The translations under genes and the position numbers were made by a program. From an uncultured Senegalimassilia sp. (GTDB taxonomy: Bacteria; Actinomycetota; Coriobacteriia; Coriobacteriales; Eggerthellaceae), in the NCBI GenBank assembly GCA_934661765.1, contig CAKUJT010000123.1, positions 1 through 6,747 on the forward strand: 6,747 nt of DNA, in the 5' to 3' direction. Of this stretch, positions 6,551-6,747 are shown piece by piece (the stretch's first letter is position 1; every line of letters starts with the position of its first letter). The notes beneath the pieces were generated by a model. That model did no database searches, had not been told where the DNA came from, and worked only from the letters and a program-made list of their open reading frames with translations.

Positions 6551-6747
6551 AGTAGTGCTGGTACTCGCCGTTGATGATGTTCTCCCACCAGTCGCGGTGT
6601 GTCAGATACCACTCGATGGTCTTGTCGATGCCGTCGGCGAATTTCGTCTCCGGCAGCCAGCCCAGCTCACTGTGGATCTTGGTGGGGTCGATGGCGTAGC
6701 GCATATCGTGTCCCTTGCGGTCGGTGACGTAGGTGATGAGGCTCTCC
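6525..6747 (-). CDS. rfbB: dTDP-glucose 4,6-dehydratase, C-terminal part (5' end outside window)
   Basis: This is the last 73 codons of RmlB/RfbB, which converts dTDP-glucose to dTDP-4-keto-6-deoxyglucose, the second step towards dTDP-L-rhamnose, in the cytoplasm. The frame is open from the window edge and ends at TAA 6527-6525. The translation contains the family's characteristic C-terminal block ITYVTDRKGHDMRYAIDPTK, followed by a GW..ET.F..GI..TI.WY stretch and a WWENII segment, which is how full-length RmlB proteins normally end. The NAD-binding Rossmann fold and catalytic residues lie outside the window. Its 3' end overlaps the start of the downstream glycosyltransferase by 14 or 26 nt, depending on which start that gene uses, which suggests translational coupling. 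The family is very clear; related nucleotide-sugar epimerases do not carry this C-terminal block. Confidence 0.95.
   Translation of the reverse strand, partial: ESLITYVTDRKGHDMRYAIDPTKIHSELGWLPETKFADGIDKTIEWYLTHRDWWENIINGEYQHYYERMYGNR

Noticed and set aside
1..6747. RNA genes, CRISPR arrays, insertion sequences, internal promoters and terminators.
   Set aside because: None could be supported. Gaps between genes are at most 14 nt and contain only ribosome binding sites; no hairpin followed by a T-run was found between genes, and no transposase or inverted repeat pair was seen.

Overview
This window is an accessory surface-polysaccharide locus. It is GC-rich (clearly above 50% by eye), and every supportable gene lies on the minus strand, so transcription runs from high to low coordinates. 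The families, the strong GGAG-type ribosome binding sites and the rhamnose/ABC-2 gene set suggest a GC-rich Gram-positive Clostridia-type bacterium (Oscillospiraceae or a relative). That taxonomic reading is inference; no rRNA or other marker gene is present.

Layout in transcription order: (1) 6747-6525, the last 73 codons of rfbB/rmlB, dTDP-glucose 4,6-dehydratase; (2) 6550-5567, a single-domain GT2 glycosyltransferase of rhamnosyltransferase type; (3) 5556-4705, rfbD/rmlD, dTDP-4-dehydrorhamnose reductase; (4) 4708-3263, an ABC-2 polysaccharide export permease with an extra extracytoplasmic beta-rich domain at its N-terminus; (5) 3248-2523, its ATPase, a short Wzt/RgpD-type protein; (6) 2515 to the window edge, a very large open frame (838 codons visible, no stop) joining a SAM methyltransferase, a long coiled coil and two GT2 domains. 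Genes overlap or lie 7-14 nt apart. No internal promoter or terminator is visible, so this looks like the middle of one operon.

How the genes fit together: RmlB and RmlD supply two of the four steps to dTDP-L-rhamnose (rmlA and rmlC are not in the window). The GT2 enzymes assemble a rhamnose-containing glycan on the cytoplasmic side, and the permease/ATPase pair exports it. The methyltransferase-coiled coil-GT-GT protein recalls two characterised systems: WsaE of the Geobacillus stearothermophilus S-layer glycan (methyltransferase plus two rhamnosyltransferases) and WbdD of E. coli O9a (a methylating chain terminator with a coiled-coil ruler). The most interesting reading is that one polypeptide polymerises, measures and caps the chain. 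The ATPase has no C-terminal carbohydrate-binding domain, while the permease has gained an outward-facing beta domain.
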